Origin: Paractinoplanes ovalisporus
GTDB taxonomy: Bacteria; Actinomycetota; Actinomycetes; Mycobacteriales; Micromonosporaceae
Direction: 5' to 3'
DNA length: 64,000 nt
Assembly (NCBI RefSeq): GCF_016834655.1
Contig: NZ_JAENHP010000029.1
Coordinates: 1-64,000 of the forward strand
The notes beneath the pieces were generated by a model. That model had not been told where the DNA came from. It made no database searches and saw nothing but the letters and a program-made list of their open reading frames with translations. A program made the position numbers and the translations under genes. Positions 57,539-64,000 of this stretch are shown here, piece after piece. The first letter of the stretch is position 1; every line of letters starts with the position of its first letter.

Positions 57539-59194
57539 ATGCGCCACAAACGAACGATGCGTCACAAGCGAACGCTCGTCCTGTCCACCGTCGCCGCGGC
57601 GGTGGTGGGGGTCACCACCTGGATCGCGCTGCCGGCTTCGGCTGCGGCTCCGACCGCCACGCTGCGTACGGTCTCGGACTGGGGATCGGGATGGCAGAGC
57701 GAGGTGACGATCAAGAACACCGGCGCCGAGGACATGAAGTCGTGGAAGCTCGAGTTCGACCTGCCCGCGGGCGGTTCGATCGGCAGCTACTGGGACACCG
57801 ACCTGGCCGTTGCGGGCAGCCACCTGACCTTCACCAACCGGTCGTGGAACGCGACCATCGCCGTCGGGTCCAGCCTCACCTTCGGCTTTGTGGGTGCGGG
57901 CGGCAAACCGGCCAACTGCAAGCTCAACGGCATGCCGTGCGCGGGCAACGGTGACGTGATCACCACGACGCCGCCGACCGTGGCTCCGACGACCAGGGTG
58001 CCGACCGCGGCCCCGACCACTCAGCCGCCGACCAGCGCGCCCACCGCCACGACGCCGCCGCCGGCGCCTAAACCGGACGAGTCGGTCAGCGTGCCGCCGA
58101 AGAGCGACATCCTGCCGGTCAAGGTCACCAACGACTCGGGGCGCGGCGAGAACGTCTTCCTCTACATGCTGGGCACCAACCTGAACACGGGCAAGCTCGG
58201 CTACGTCAACGCGGACGGTGTGTTCACCAACTGGACCGGTGGCGGCTCGGTGCCCGTACCGGCTCCGGACGTTGCGATCCCCGGCCCGGCCAACGGGTCG
58301 AGCGTCACCGTCAAGATGCCGAAGAACCTCTCCGGCCGCCTCTACATGTCGTTCGGGCAGAAGCTCGACTTCCGGCTCACCAACGACGGGCTCGTGCAGC
58401 CGGCGCCGTGGGCGGGGGCCGACCCCAACCGGGACATCCTGTTCGACTGGAGCGAGTTCACGCTCAACGACGGTGGCCTGTTCATCAACAGCTCGCAGGT
58501 CGACATGTTCGCGGTGCCGCACGCCATCACGGTGACCGGCGGCGACGGCAAGACGCTGAAGACCGGTGAGCTCAAGCCCAACGGGCGGCAGCGGGTCATC
58601 GACGCGATCAAGGCCTCGCCCGACTTCGCCAAGAGCGTGGTCACCCGGGGCGACGGCACGGTCCTGCGGGTGCTGGCGCCGGGCAAGGCGGCCGACGCGG
58701 GGCTGATGAACCCGACCTACCTGGACGGTTACATCACCAGCGCCTGGAACGCGTACGCGTCGAAGAACCTCACGGTGGTCCCGTTCAGCGACCAGCCGAA
58801 CAACAAGTTCATCGGCCGTACGGCGGGCAACGTCATGAACTTCACCGACACCACCGGCAAGACGGTCGCGTCGTTCACCAAGCCCTCGACGGCCAACGTG
58901 TGGGGCTGCGACGGTGCCCTGGGCGCCCCGAACGACCTGGTCGTGGGTCCGATCGCCCGCACCCTGTGCGCGGCCCTGACCCGCGGCACGCTGGGCACGC
59001 TCGACACCCAGCCGAGCGGCACGGCGGCCGACTTCTACAAGGGCTCGGCGCCCAACGTGTACGGCAAGGTCGTCCACGAGAACATGGTCGACGGCCGGGC
59101 CTACGCGTTCGCCTTCGACGACGTGCAGGCGCAGGAGTCGCTGGTGCACTCGGGTGACCCGCGGATCGCCGGGATCACGCTGACGAGGTTCTAA
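57539..59194 (+). CDS. Secreted beta-1,3-glucanase, CBM2-GH64
   Basis: 551 residues: signal peptide (cleavage near ASAA, about 36), CBM2 (about 38-140; WGSGWQSEVTIKNTG, WNATIAVGSSLTFGFVG), Thr/Pro linker, then GH64 (about 180-551) with FDWSEFTLNDGGLFINSSQVDMF, the conserved GH64 catalytic segment with acidic residues. It cleaves laminarin-like beta-1,3-glucan, for example fungal walls (family knowledge). The N-terminus is a perfect hexapeptide duplication, MRHKRT-MRHKRT, whose two DNA copies differ only synonymously; either ATG could initiate. Confidence 0.92.
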   Translation: MRHKRTMRHKRTLVLSTVAAAVVGVTTWIALPASAAAPTATLRTVSDWGSGWQSEVTIKNTGAEDMKSWKLEFDLPAGGSIGSYWDTDLAVAGSHLTFTNRSWNATIAVGSSLTFGFVGAGGKPANCKLNGMPCAGNGDVITTTPPTVAPTTRVPTAAPTTQPPTSAPTATTPPPAPKPDESVSVPPKSDILPVKVTNDSGRGENVFLYMLGTNLNTGKLGYVNADGVFTNWTGGGSVPVPAPDVAIPGPANGSSVTVKMPKNLSGRLYMSFGQKLDFRLTNDGLVQPAPWAGADPNRDILFDWSEFTLNDGGLFINSSQVDMFAVPHAITVTGGDGKTLKTGELKPNGRQRVIDAIKASPDFAKSVVTRGDGTVLRVLAPGKAADAGLMNPTYLDGYITSAWNAYASKNLTVVPFSDQPNNKFIGRTAGNVMNFTDTTGKTVASFTKPSTANVWGCDGALGAPNDLVVGPIARTLCAALTRGTLGTLDTQPSGTAADFYKGSAPNVYGKVVHENMVDGRAYAFAFDDVQAQESLVHSGDPRIAGITLTRF

Positions 59195-59238
59195 AAGGAA
59201 AGACGTCCGTCACTGAAATCCATTGATACAGTGCGCGG

Positions 59239-59967
59239 ATGCCTGGGACGGGAGCGCCGGCCGAGCCGCAGCGGGAGGGGACCGCGCGAAGGCCGGCGCT
59301 TCCTGCCGTCCTGGAGAAGATCGAGACCGTTCCCCGGTGGGCGCTCTTCGGCGGGCTGGCGGTGCTGCTGATCGCCTGCCTCGGCACGGCGGCGCTGCAG
59401 GTGACCGGGGGTGGTTCCGAGTCTCCGCTGGGCGCCTTCGCCACGGTCACGCCGAGTGCGCCGGCCAGACCCCAGAAGCCAAAGGCCAGTCCGGTTCCCG
59501 TACGGGCTTCGGACGACCTCGGCCGTGTGTGCGAGGGCTGGTACTACCCGGATTCACCCCGCTACGACGGTCGCGGCCCGCACCGGATCGCCATCGGCGT
59601 AGCCGGCACCGACCGCCTCTACCGCGTCAAGGCGGCGCTCGACGTACCCCACACGCTGAAACGATCCGTACGGGAAGCCTGGATGCCCTCCGACCCCGCC
59701 CAGTCGGAGCTGGTCGCGTGTGTCACGCTGGCCCGGACCGGGTCCCGGCTGACCACCTGCGAGAAGGTCGCCCTGAAGCGCGGCGTCCACGTGCTCGCGC
59801 TGTACGAGGTCGCCACCGGCCGCAAACTGCTGCAGCGCGAGGTCAACGGCGACGTGACCCGGTGCCCGAACGTCATTCCGCTGGGCACCGGAGACACGAT
59901 CGCCACGACCGTCTCGGACGGCTATCTCTACTCGGTGCTCGACAGGTACGTCACCGGCCGCAGATAG
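59239..59967 (+). CDS. Membrane-anchored exported protein of unknown function
   Basis: 242 residues: a Pro/Arg-rich cytoplasmic start, one membrane helix (about 34-56, WALFGGLAVLLIACLGTAALQV), a Pro/Ala linker, and an exported beta-rich domain (about 90-242) with four cysteines (GRVCEGWYYP, LVACVTL, LTTCEKV, TRCPNV) that may form two disulfides. It resembles no family I can name. It is convergent with the S9 peptidase and overlaps it by 40 bases. Confidence 0.72.
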   Translation: MPGTGAPAEPQREGTARRPALPAVLEKIETVPRWALFGGLAVLLIACLGTAALQVTGGGSESPLGAFATVTPSAPARPQKPKASPVPVRASDDLGRVCEGWYYPDSPRYDGRGPHRIAIGVAGTDRLYRVKAALDVPHTLKRSVREAWMPSDPAQSELVACVTLARTGSRLTTCEKVALKRGVHVLALYEVATGRKLLQREVNGDVTRCPNVIPLGTGDTIATTVSDGYLYSVLDRYVTGRR

Positions 59968-61730
59968 GTCGTCAGCCAGTCGACCGTCTCCTGCATGTAC
60001 TCGGCCCGCGACGAGCGGTGCAGCAGCTCGTGGCCCTCACCCGGGAACAGCAGATAGCGGTGCGGGACACCACGCTCGGCCAGCGCCTCGACCACCTGCG
60101 CGGCCTCGATCACCGGGACGTTGCTGTCGTTCTCGCCGTGCACGACCATCAGCGGCGTCCGCAGCCGGTCGATCCGGGTCATCGGGGAGAGGTCGGCCAG
60201 CAGGTCGCGGTCGGTCACCGGGTCGCCGTACTTGGAGACCGCGGCGGCCGCGATCCACGGCTCGGTGTGCTCGTAGAACGTCGCGAAGTCGGACATGCCG
60301 CAGACGTCGATACCGACCGCGAACATGTCGGGGAACGTGGTCAGGGCGGCCAGGGTGAGATAACCGCCGTACGACCGGCCCATGATCCCGATGCGGGACC
60401 CGTCCGCGATGCCGGACCGGGTGAGGAACTCGACGCAGGACCGGACGTCCTCGATCGCGGCGTAGCGCCGACCCAGGTTGTCGGCGTTCATGAAGCTGCG
60501 GCCGAACCCCGAGGACCCGCGCACGTTGGGGGCGAGGACGGCGATGCCCCGGTCGACCAGCGACTGGAAGAGCGGCCCGTGCCCGGGCCGTTCCTGAGCC
60601 TCGGGCCCGCCGTGGAACCACAGCACGGTGGGGAACGGGCCCTCGCCGGCCGGGCGGAACAGCCAGCCGGTCAGGGTCAGCCCGTCGTGGGCCGGGAACG
60701 ACTCGAGGGTGGGGTGCACGGCGTTCGGTGCCGGCGGGTCGGCCGAGATCGGGGCGACCCCGTCCTCCGACCACACCCAGGTGCCGTGCGGGCAGCCCGG
60801 GCCCTCGGCCGTGAAGGCCAGCGTCGAGCCGTCGAAACACCAGGACAGGCCGCTGATCACGGCGCCCGGCAGCGGCTCCAGCGGGCGCCGGTCACCCGAC
60901 TCGAGGTCGATCAGCGTCACCTGGGACTCGCCGCCGTGCACGTTCCACAGCACCGCGGCCGTACGCCCGTCGGCCGTGACGGTGAACGTCTCGACCTCGT
61001 CGCGGTCCGACCAGGCGAGCAGCTCCAAGTCGCCCTTGACCAGCCGGATCAGCTGGGGCAGCTCGTCGCTCTCGCTGCGGGCGTAGACGGTCGTGCCGTC
61101 CGGGCCGAACACCGCCTGCTCGCCACGGGTGACGAACTCTTCGGCGCCGGTGTGCAGGTCACGGACGACCACCCACCGGTCGCCGCGCGGCCCGAACCGC
61201 AGCAGGGCGCGGTCGCCGCCGGGCGCGACGTCGAGCAGCGAGACGAGCTCGCCCTCGGCCACCACCGTGCGATCGCCGGTGACCGGGTCGATCAGCAGGG
61301 CCGTGGTCAGGTTCTCGGTCAGCGCCAGCAGCGAGCGGCCGGGCAGCCAGCGCATGTTGTCGGCCGTGTCGGCGCCGAACCCGGCCACCTGGTGCAGCTC
61401 GGAGCCGTCCGGACGCACCAGCCACACCTCGTGGCGGGGAGCGCCGCCGGGGGCGACGTGGCAGGCCAGCCAGCCGCCGCCGGTCGACCACTGCACCTGG
61501 GCGACCGGGGCCTCGCCCGTGTCGACCAGGAACTTCAGCTCGCTGCCGACCGGCTGCACCCACACCTGGGGGCGGCCGCTGCGGTCGGAGACGTACGCGG
61601 CGTGCCGGCCGTCCGGCGAGAGCGACGGCGACCAGCTTCCGGAGACTTCGGAGGGGAAAGATCCCGTTTCTATGTTCGTCCAGCCCATCGGCAAAACGGT
61701 GACGTCGACACGGTTGAGCTGACCGGTCAT
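59928..61730 (-). CDS. S9-family (prolyl-oligopeptidase type) peptidase
   Basis: 600 residues, cytoplasmic. An N-terminal seven-bladed propeller (about 30-340; repeats such as SPSLSPDGRHAAYVSDRSG) gates an alpha/beta-hydrolase domain (about 350-600) with Ser in GRSYGGYLTLAAL, Asp in HGENDSNVP and His in GEGHELLHR. It cuts short peptides. It lies 19 bp after the amidotransferase stop in the same operon and could process or recycle its dipeptide osmolyte (inference). ATG 61728-61730 follows GAGGGAGGA. Confidence 0.9.
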   Translation of the reverse strand: MTGQLNRVDVTVLPMGWTNIETGSFPSEVSGSWSPSLSPDGRHAAYVSDRSGRPQVWVQPVGSELKFLVDTGEAPVAQVQWSTGGGWLACHVAPGGAPRHEVWLVRPDGSELHQVAGFGADTADNMRWLPGRSLLALTENLTTALLIDPVTGDRTVVAEGELVSLLDVAPGGDRALLRFGPRGDRWVVVRDLHTGAEEFVTRGEQAVFGPDGTTVYARSESDELPQLIRLVKGDLELLAWSDRDEVETFTVTADGRTAAVLWNVHGGESQVTLIDLESGDRRPLEPLPGAVISGLSWCFDGSTLAFTAEGPGCPHGTWVWSEDGVAPISADPPAPNAVHPTLESFPAHDGLTLTGWLFRPAGEGPFPTVLWFHGGPEAQERPGHGPLFQSLVDRGIAVLAPNVRGSSGFGRSFMNADNLGRRYAAIEDVRSCVEFLTRSGIADGSRIGIMGRSYGGYLTLAALTTFPDMFAVGIDVCGMSDFATFYEHTEPWIAAAAVSKYGDPVTDRDLLADLSPMTRIDRLRTPLMVVHGENDSNVPVIEAAQVVEALAERGVPHRYLLFPGEGHELLHRSSRAEYMQETVDWLTTYLRPVTYLSSTE

Positions 61731-61749
61731 ACGGGTCCTCCCTCGATAA

Positions 61750-63522
61750 CTAGATCCCTTTGTCCTGCAACCACATCTCCAGCAGGGCGAGCTGCCACAG
61801 CTGGTTGGCGCCGAGCGTGGTGCGCGGCGTGTTCGGGTCGGCCAGCAGGAAGTCGGTGTACTCCTGCCGGAAGAGCCCTCGCTCCCGGGCGGCCGGCGCG
61901 GTGAGCGCGTCGCGGACCTTGTCGAGCATCGCGCCTTCGAGGTGCCGGATCCCGGGAACCGGGAAGTAACCCTTGGTCCGGTCGATCACCTCGTCGGGCA
62001 CGACCCCGCGGGCCGCGTCCTTGAGAACCCCCTTGCCACCGTGCGCCAGTTTCAGAGCCGGTGGGCAGGCCGCGGCCAACTCCACCAACTCATGATCGAG
62101 GAACGGTACGCGAGCCTCGAGGCCCCACGCCATAGTCATGTTGTCGACCCGTTTGACCGGATCGTCGACCAGCATCACCTGGGAGTCGAGCCGCAACGCC
62201 GCGTCCACCGCCGTCTCGGCGCCGGGCCGGCCGAAGCTCGCGGCGACGAACTCCCGACTGACATCCGCGTCGACCAGCCAATCGGCGTTGAGCTGCTGGG
62301 CGAGGCGGCTGTGCGGGCGGTCGAAGAACTCCTTCGCGTACGCATCCACGGCCTGGTCGTAAGGCACGTCGGCGAGGGGTGGGTACCAGCTGTAGCCCGC
62401 CAGGATCTCGTCCGCGCCCTGACCCGATTGTACGACCTTGACCGACTTCGACACATCCTCGCTGAGCAGGTTGAACGCGATGCAGTCGTGCGACACCATC
62501 GGCTCGCTCATCGCGGCCACCGTACGGTCAACAGCCGGCAGGAACCGGTCCTTCCCGATCCGGATCTGATGATGCGTGGTGTCGAACTGTTTGGCCACGA
62601 TGTCCGAGTACGCGAACTCGTCGCCCTGCTCGCCGCCGCCCGCCTCGAACCCGATGCTGAACGTGGTCAGGCCGCGCTGCCCCTGCTCGGCCAGGAGCGC
62701 CACGATGTAGCTGGAGTCGATGCCACCCGAGAGCAGCACGCCGACCGGCACGTCGGCCACCATGCGCCGCTCGACCGCCAGCTTCAGCTTCTCGTGGATC
62801 AGCTCGGGCCACTCCGCGTCCGCCACCTCGGGCCGGCGCGTGAACGAGGCCTCCCAGTAGACCCGCTCGGTCGAGGTGCCATCGGTGCGGATGACGCGCA
62901 CGGTCGCCGGGGGCAGCTTCCGTACGCCGTTGATGATCGTGCGCGGCGCGGGCACGACCGAGTGGAACGTCATGTAGTGCTGCAGCGCGACCTTGTCGAT
63001 CGACTTGTCCACGTCGCCCGCCGCCAGCAGCGCGGGCAGCGTCGACGCGAACCGCACCCGGCCACGGGTCTCGGCCAGATAGAGCGGCTTGATGCCGAGG
63101 CGGTCGCGGGCCATCATGACCGTCCCGGTGTCGTGCTCGACGATCACAAACGCGAACATGCCGAGGAAGTGCTGCACACAGTCGGCGCCCCAGCAATGGT
63201 AGGCCTTGAGGATCACCTCGGTGTCCGACGTGGAGAAGAACTTGTAGCCGTGGCCCTGCAGTTCCTCACGCAGCTGCTTGTAGTTGTAGATGCAGCCGTT
63301 GAAGACCAGCGACAGCCCCAACTCGTCGTCGGTCATCGGCTGGTGGCCGGCCTCCGACAAGTCGATGATCTTGAGCCGGCGGTGGCCGAGCGCGACCGGG
63401 CCACGCGCCCAGAGGCCCTCACCGTCGGGACCGCGCGACTCCAGGCACGGCAGCATCCGGCGCACAGCTTCCTCGTCCGCCAGGTGACCGTCGTACCGCA
63501 GTTCGCCCGCGATTCCGCACAT
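61750..63522 (-). CDS. Asparagine-synthase-type amidotransferase, probably N-acetylglutaminylglutamine amide synthesis
   Basis: 590 residues. The start must be ATG 63520-63522 because Cys2 (MCGIAG) is the N-terminal glutaminase nucleophile; GGGAGG lies upstream. Glutaminase domain (1-210; SRGPDGEG, FNGCIYNYKQLR, RDRLGIKPLY), synthetase domain (about 225-590; VLLSGGIDSSYIVALLAEQ pyrophosphate loop, SGQGADEILAGY, RVPFLDHELVELA). The length and the neighbouring circularly permuted ATP-grasp enzyme fit the N-acetylglutaminylglutamine-amide osmolyte pathway better than asparagine synthesis (family knowledge plus context). Confidence 0.85.
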   Translation of the reverse strand: MCGIAGELRYDGHLADEEAVRRMLPCLESRGPDGEGLWARGPVALGHRRLKIIDLSEAGHQPMTDDELGLSLVFNGCIYNYKQLREELQGHGYKFFSTSDTEVILKAYHCWGADCVQHFLGMFAFVIVEHDTGTVMMARDRLGIKPLYLAETRGRVRFASTLPALLAAGDVDKSIDKVALQHYMTFHSVVPAPRTIINGVRKLPPATVRVIRTDGTSTERVYWEASFTRRPEVADAEWPELIHEKLKLAVERRMVADVPVGVLLSGGIDSSYIVALLAEQGQRGLTTFSIGFEAGGGEQGDEFAYSDIVAKQFDTTHHQIRIGKDRFLPAVDRTVAAMSEPMVSHDCIAFNLLSEDVSKSVKVVQSGQGADEILAGYSWYPPLADVPYDQAVDAYAKEFFDRPHSRLAQQLNADWLVDADVSREFVAASFGRPGAETAVDAALRLDSQVMLVDDPVKRVDNMTMAWGLEARVPFLDHELVELAAACPPALKLAHGGKGVLKDAARGVVPDEVIDRTKGYFPVPGIRHLEGAMLDKVRDALTAPAARERGLFRQEYTDFLLADPNTPRTTLGANQLWQLALLEMWLQDKGI

Positions 63523-63578
63523 TTGATGAACCTCCCTGTTGTCGGTTTCGATCGGGTAAAGGCGCCGTAACGCACCTG

Positions 63579-63657
63579 TCACCGCAGCAACCAGGTGTCC
63601 TTTTCCCGGCCCGTCACCCCGGCCGCCGGCCTCTCAGCCCAGCAGCCACGTGTCCTT
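63579..63657 (-). repeat. Diverged copy of the ATP-grasp gene's 3' end
   Basis: The last 24 bases of the ATP-grasp gene (63634-63657, coding KDTWLLG-stop) recur at 63579-63602 with 20 of 24 identical, including a TGA. The copy lies inside the 111-bp gap before the amidotransferase. Confidence 0.7.
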
Positions 63658-64000
63658 CGAACCACCGCCGCGCGACGAGTTGACGATCATCGAGCCGGCC
63701 GGGGCCACCCGGGTGAGGGCGGCCGGGGCGACGACCGACTCGGCGCCGGTGAAGATGAAGGCGCGCAGGTCGACGTGGCGGGCCGCCAGCTGGTGACCGT
63801 CGAAGACCGGGTGCGTCGAGAGCTGGACGACCTCCTGCGCCACCCATCGGTGCGGGGCGGTGCGGATCTGACGCCGTACGGCGGAAAGCTCCTCCTCGGT
63901 CGCATGCGGACCGATCACGATGCGGTCGCCGCCGTAACCGTCGACCGGCTTGCAGACCAGCTGGTCGAGGCGGTCCAGCACCTCGGCCCGTTGCTCCGGG
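63634..64000 (-). CDS. Circularly permuted type 2 ATP-grasp protein, C-terminal part
   Basis: Only the last 122 or so residues are in the window; the gene continues past 64000. CKPVDGYGGDRIVIGPHA (ATP-binding), RWVAQEVVQLSTHPVF and HVDLRAFIFTG, then a conserved end NSSRGGGSKDTWLLG, match circularly permuted ATP-grasp ligases of the DUF403/404 partner group (family knowledge). It is upstream of the amidotransferase and probably catalyses peptide or amide bond formation in the same pathway. Confidence 0.82.
   Translation of the reverse strand, partial: PEQRAEVLDRLDQLVCKPVDGYGGDRIVIGPHATEEELSAVRRQIRTAPHRWVAQEVVQLSTHPVFDGHQLAARHVDLRAFIFTGAESVVAPAALTRVAPAGSMIVNSSRGGGSKDTWLLG

Noticed and set aside
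59223..61904. A long plus-strand open frame across the S9 peptidase
   Set aside because: It is low-complexity shadow sequence; the minus strand encodes an intact catalytic triad and propeller.
61750..63582. GTG at 63580-63582 as start of the amidotransferase
   Set aside because: It would put 20 residues before the Cys2 nucleophile, which must be N-terminal, and lacks the good ribosome-binding site seen before ATG 63522.

Overview
The window is very GC-rich, gene-dense and rich in GTG starts. It carries actinobacterial families throughout: a MmyB-type XRE regulator facing a short-chain dehydrogenase, DUF1684, a GH64 glucanase with a CBM2 domain, an alpha-lytic/streptogrisin-type protease with a ricin-type lectin tail, and large STAND ATPases with WD40 or TPR repeats. 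This suggests a filamentous soil actinomycete, most likely of the Micromonosporaceae (Actinoplanes-like). That assignment is an inference from gene content, not from a marker gene. I see no rRNA, tRNA, CRISPR array, transposase or integrase.

Layout. 1-1.8 kb: a NuoF-like flavoprotein and a ferredoxin, with repeat-bearing reading frames on both sides of the NuoF-like gene. 1.8-4.6 kb: an alkaline phosphatase and a membrane-anchored protein. 4.6-7.9 kb: a pair of DnaA-type boxes, a c-di-GMP-I (GEMM-I) riboswitch and the Calx-beta surface protein it precedes. 8-12.3 kb: a TetR-controlled heterodimeric ABC exporter. 12.4-14.6 kb: a GGDEF-EAL c-di-GMP enzyme, so a maker or breaker of the riboswitch ligand lies 5-7 kb from the switch. 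14.8-17.9 kb: a FadR-type regulator, a nitrilase and a glutamine-synthetase-like ligase. 18-23.7 kb: a sulfatase-superfamily membrane enzyme, a discoidin-domain protein, a secreted protein, an acetyltransferase, CbiZ and DUF1684. 23.8-27 kb: molybdate uptake (modABC) with a Mop-domain regulator. 28-36.4 kb: a conflict or signalling island built around two divergent STAND ATPases. 36.4-48.5 kb: regulators, small enzymes, an APH-type kinase, a PrsW-type protease and two divergent MFS transporters. 48.5-54 kb: a small secreted four-cysteine protein, a cNMP-binding histidine kinase, a receiver-flavoprotein fusion and an NAD kinase-GNAT fusion. 54-59.2 kb: secreted protease and glucanase. 59.2-64 kb: a peptidase, an amidotransferase of the N-acetylglutaminylglutamine-amide type and the end of a circularly permuted ATP-grasp enzyme, probably one osmolyte operon.

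Three results deserve most attention. (1) Stop/start junctions of co-directional genes have been duplicated (NuoF-like/ferredoxin, mopR-like/modA, modB/modC). Each duplication leaves a short stop-free reading frame that starts at the upstream ATGA and ends at the downstream ATGA. In addition, ten tandem repeats in the window, both coding and supposedly intergenic, have unit lengths divisible by three (18, 18, 21, 24, 27, 30, 30, 45, 48 and 66 bp). (2) The 1569-residue STAND protein at 28.7-33.4 kb joins a trypsin-like domain, a calcineurin-like phosphoesterase domain, a NACHT-type ATPase and a WD40 propeller. The protease has lost all three catalytic residues, the phosphoesterase several metal ligands, and the P-loop lysine is arginine, so it looks like a sensor built from dead enzymes. 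(3) The c-di-GMP riboswitch abuts the Shine-Dalgarno sequence of a large Calx-beta exoprotein. modB additionally appears to start at a CTG codon that overlaps the modA stop.
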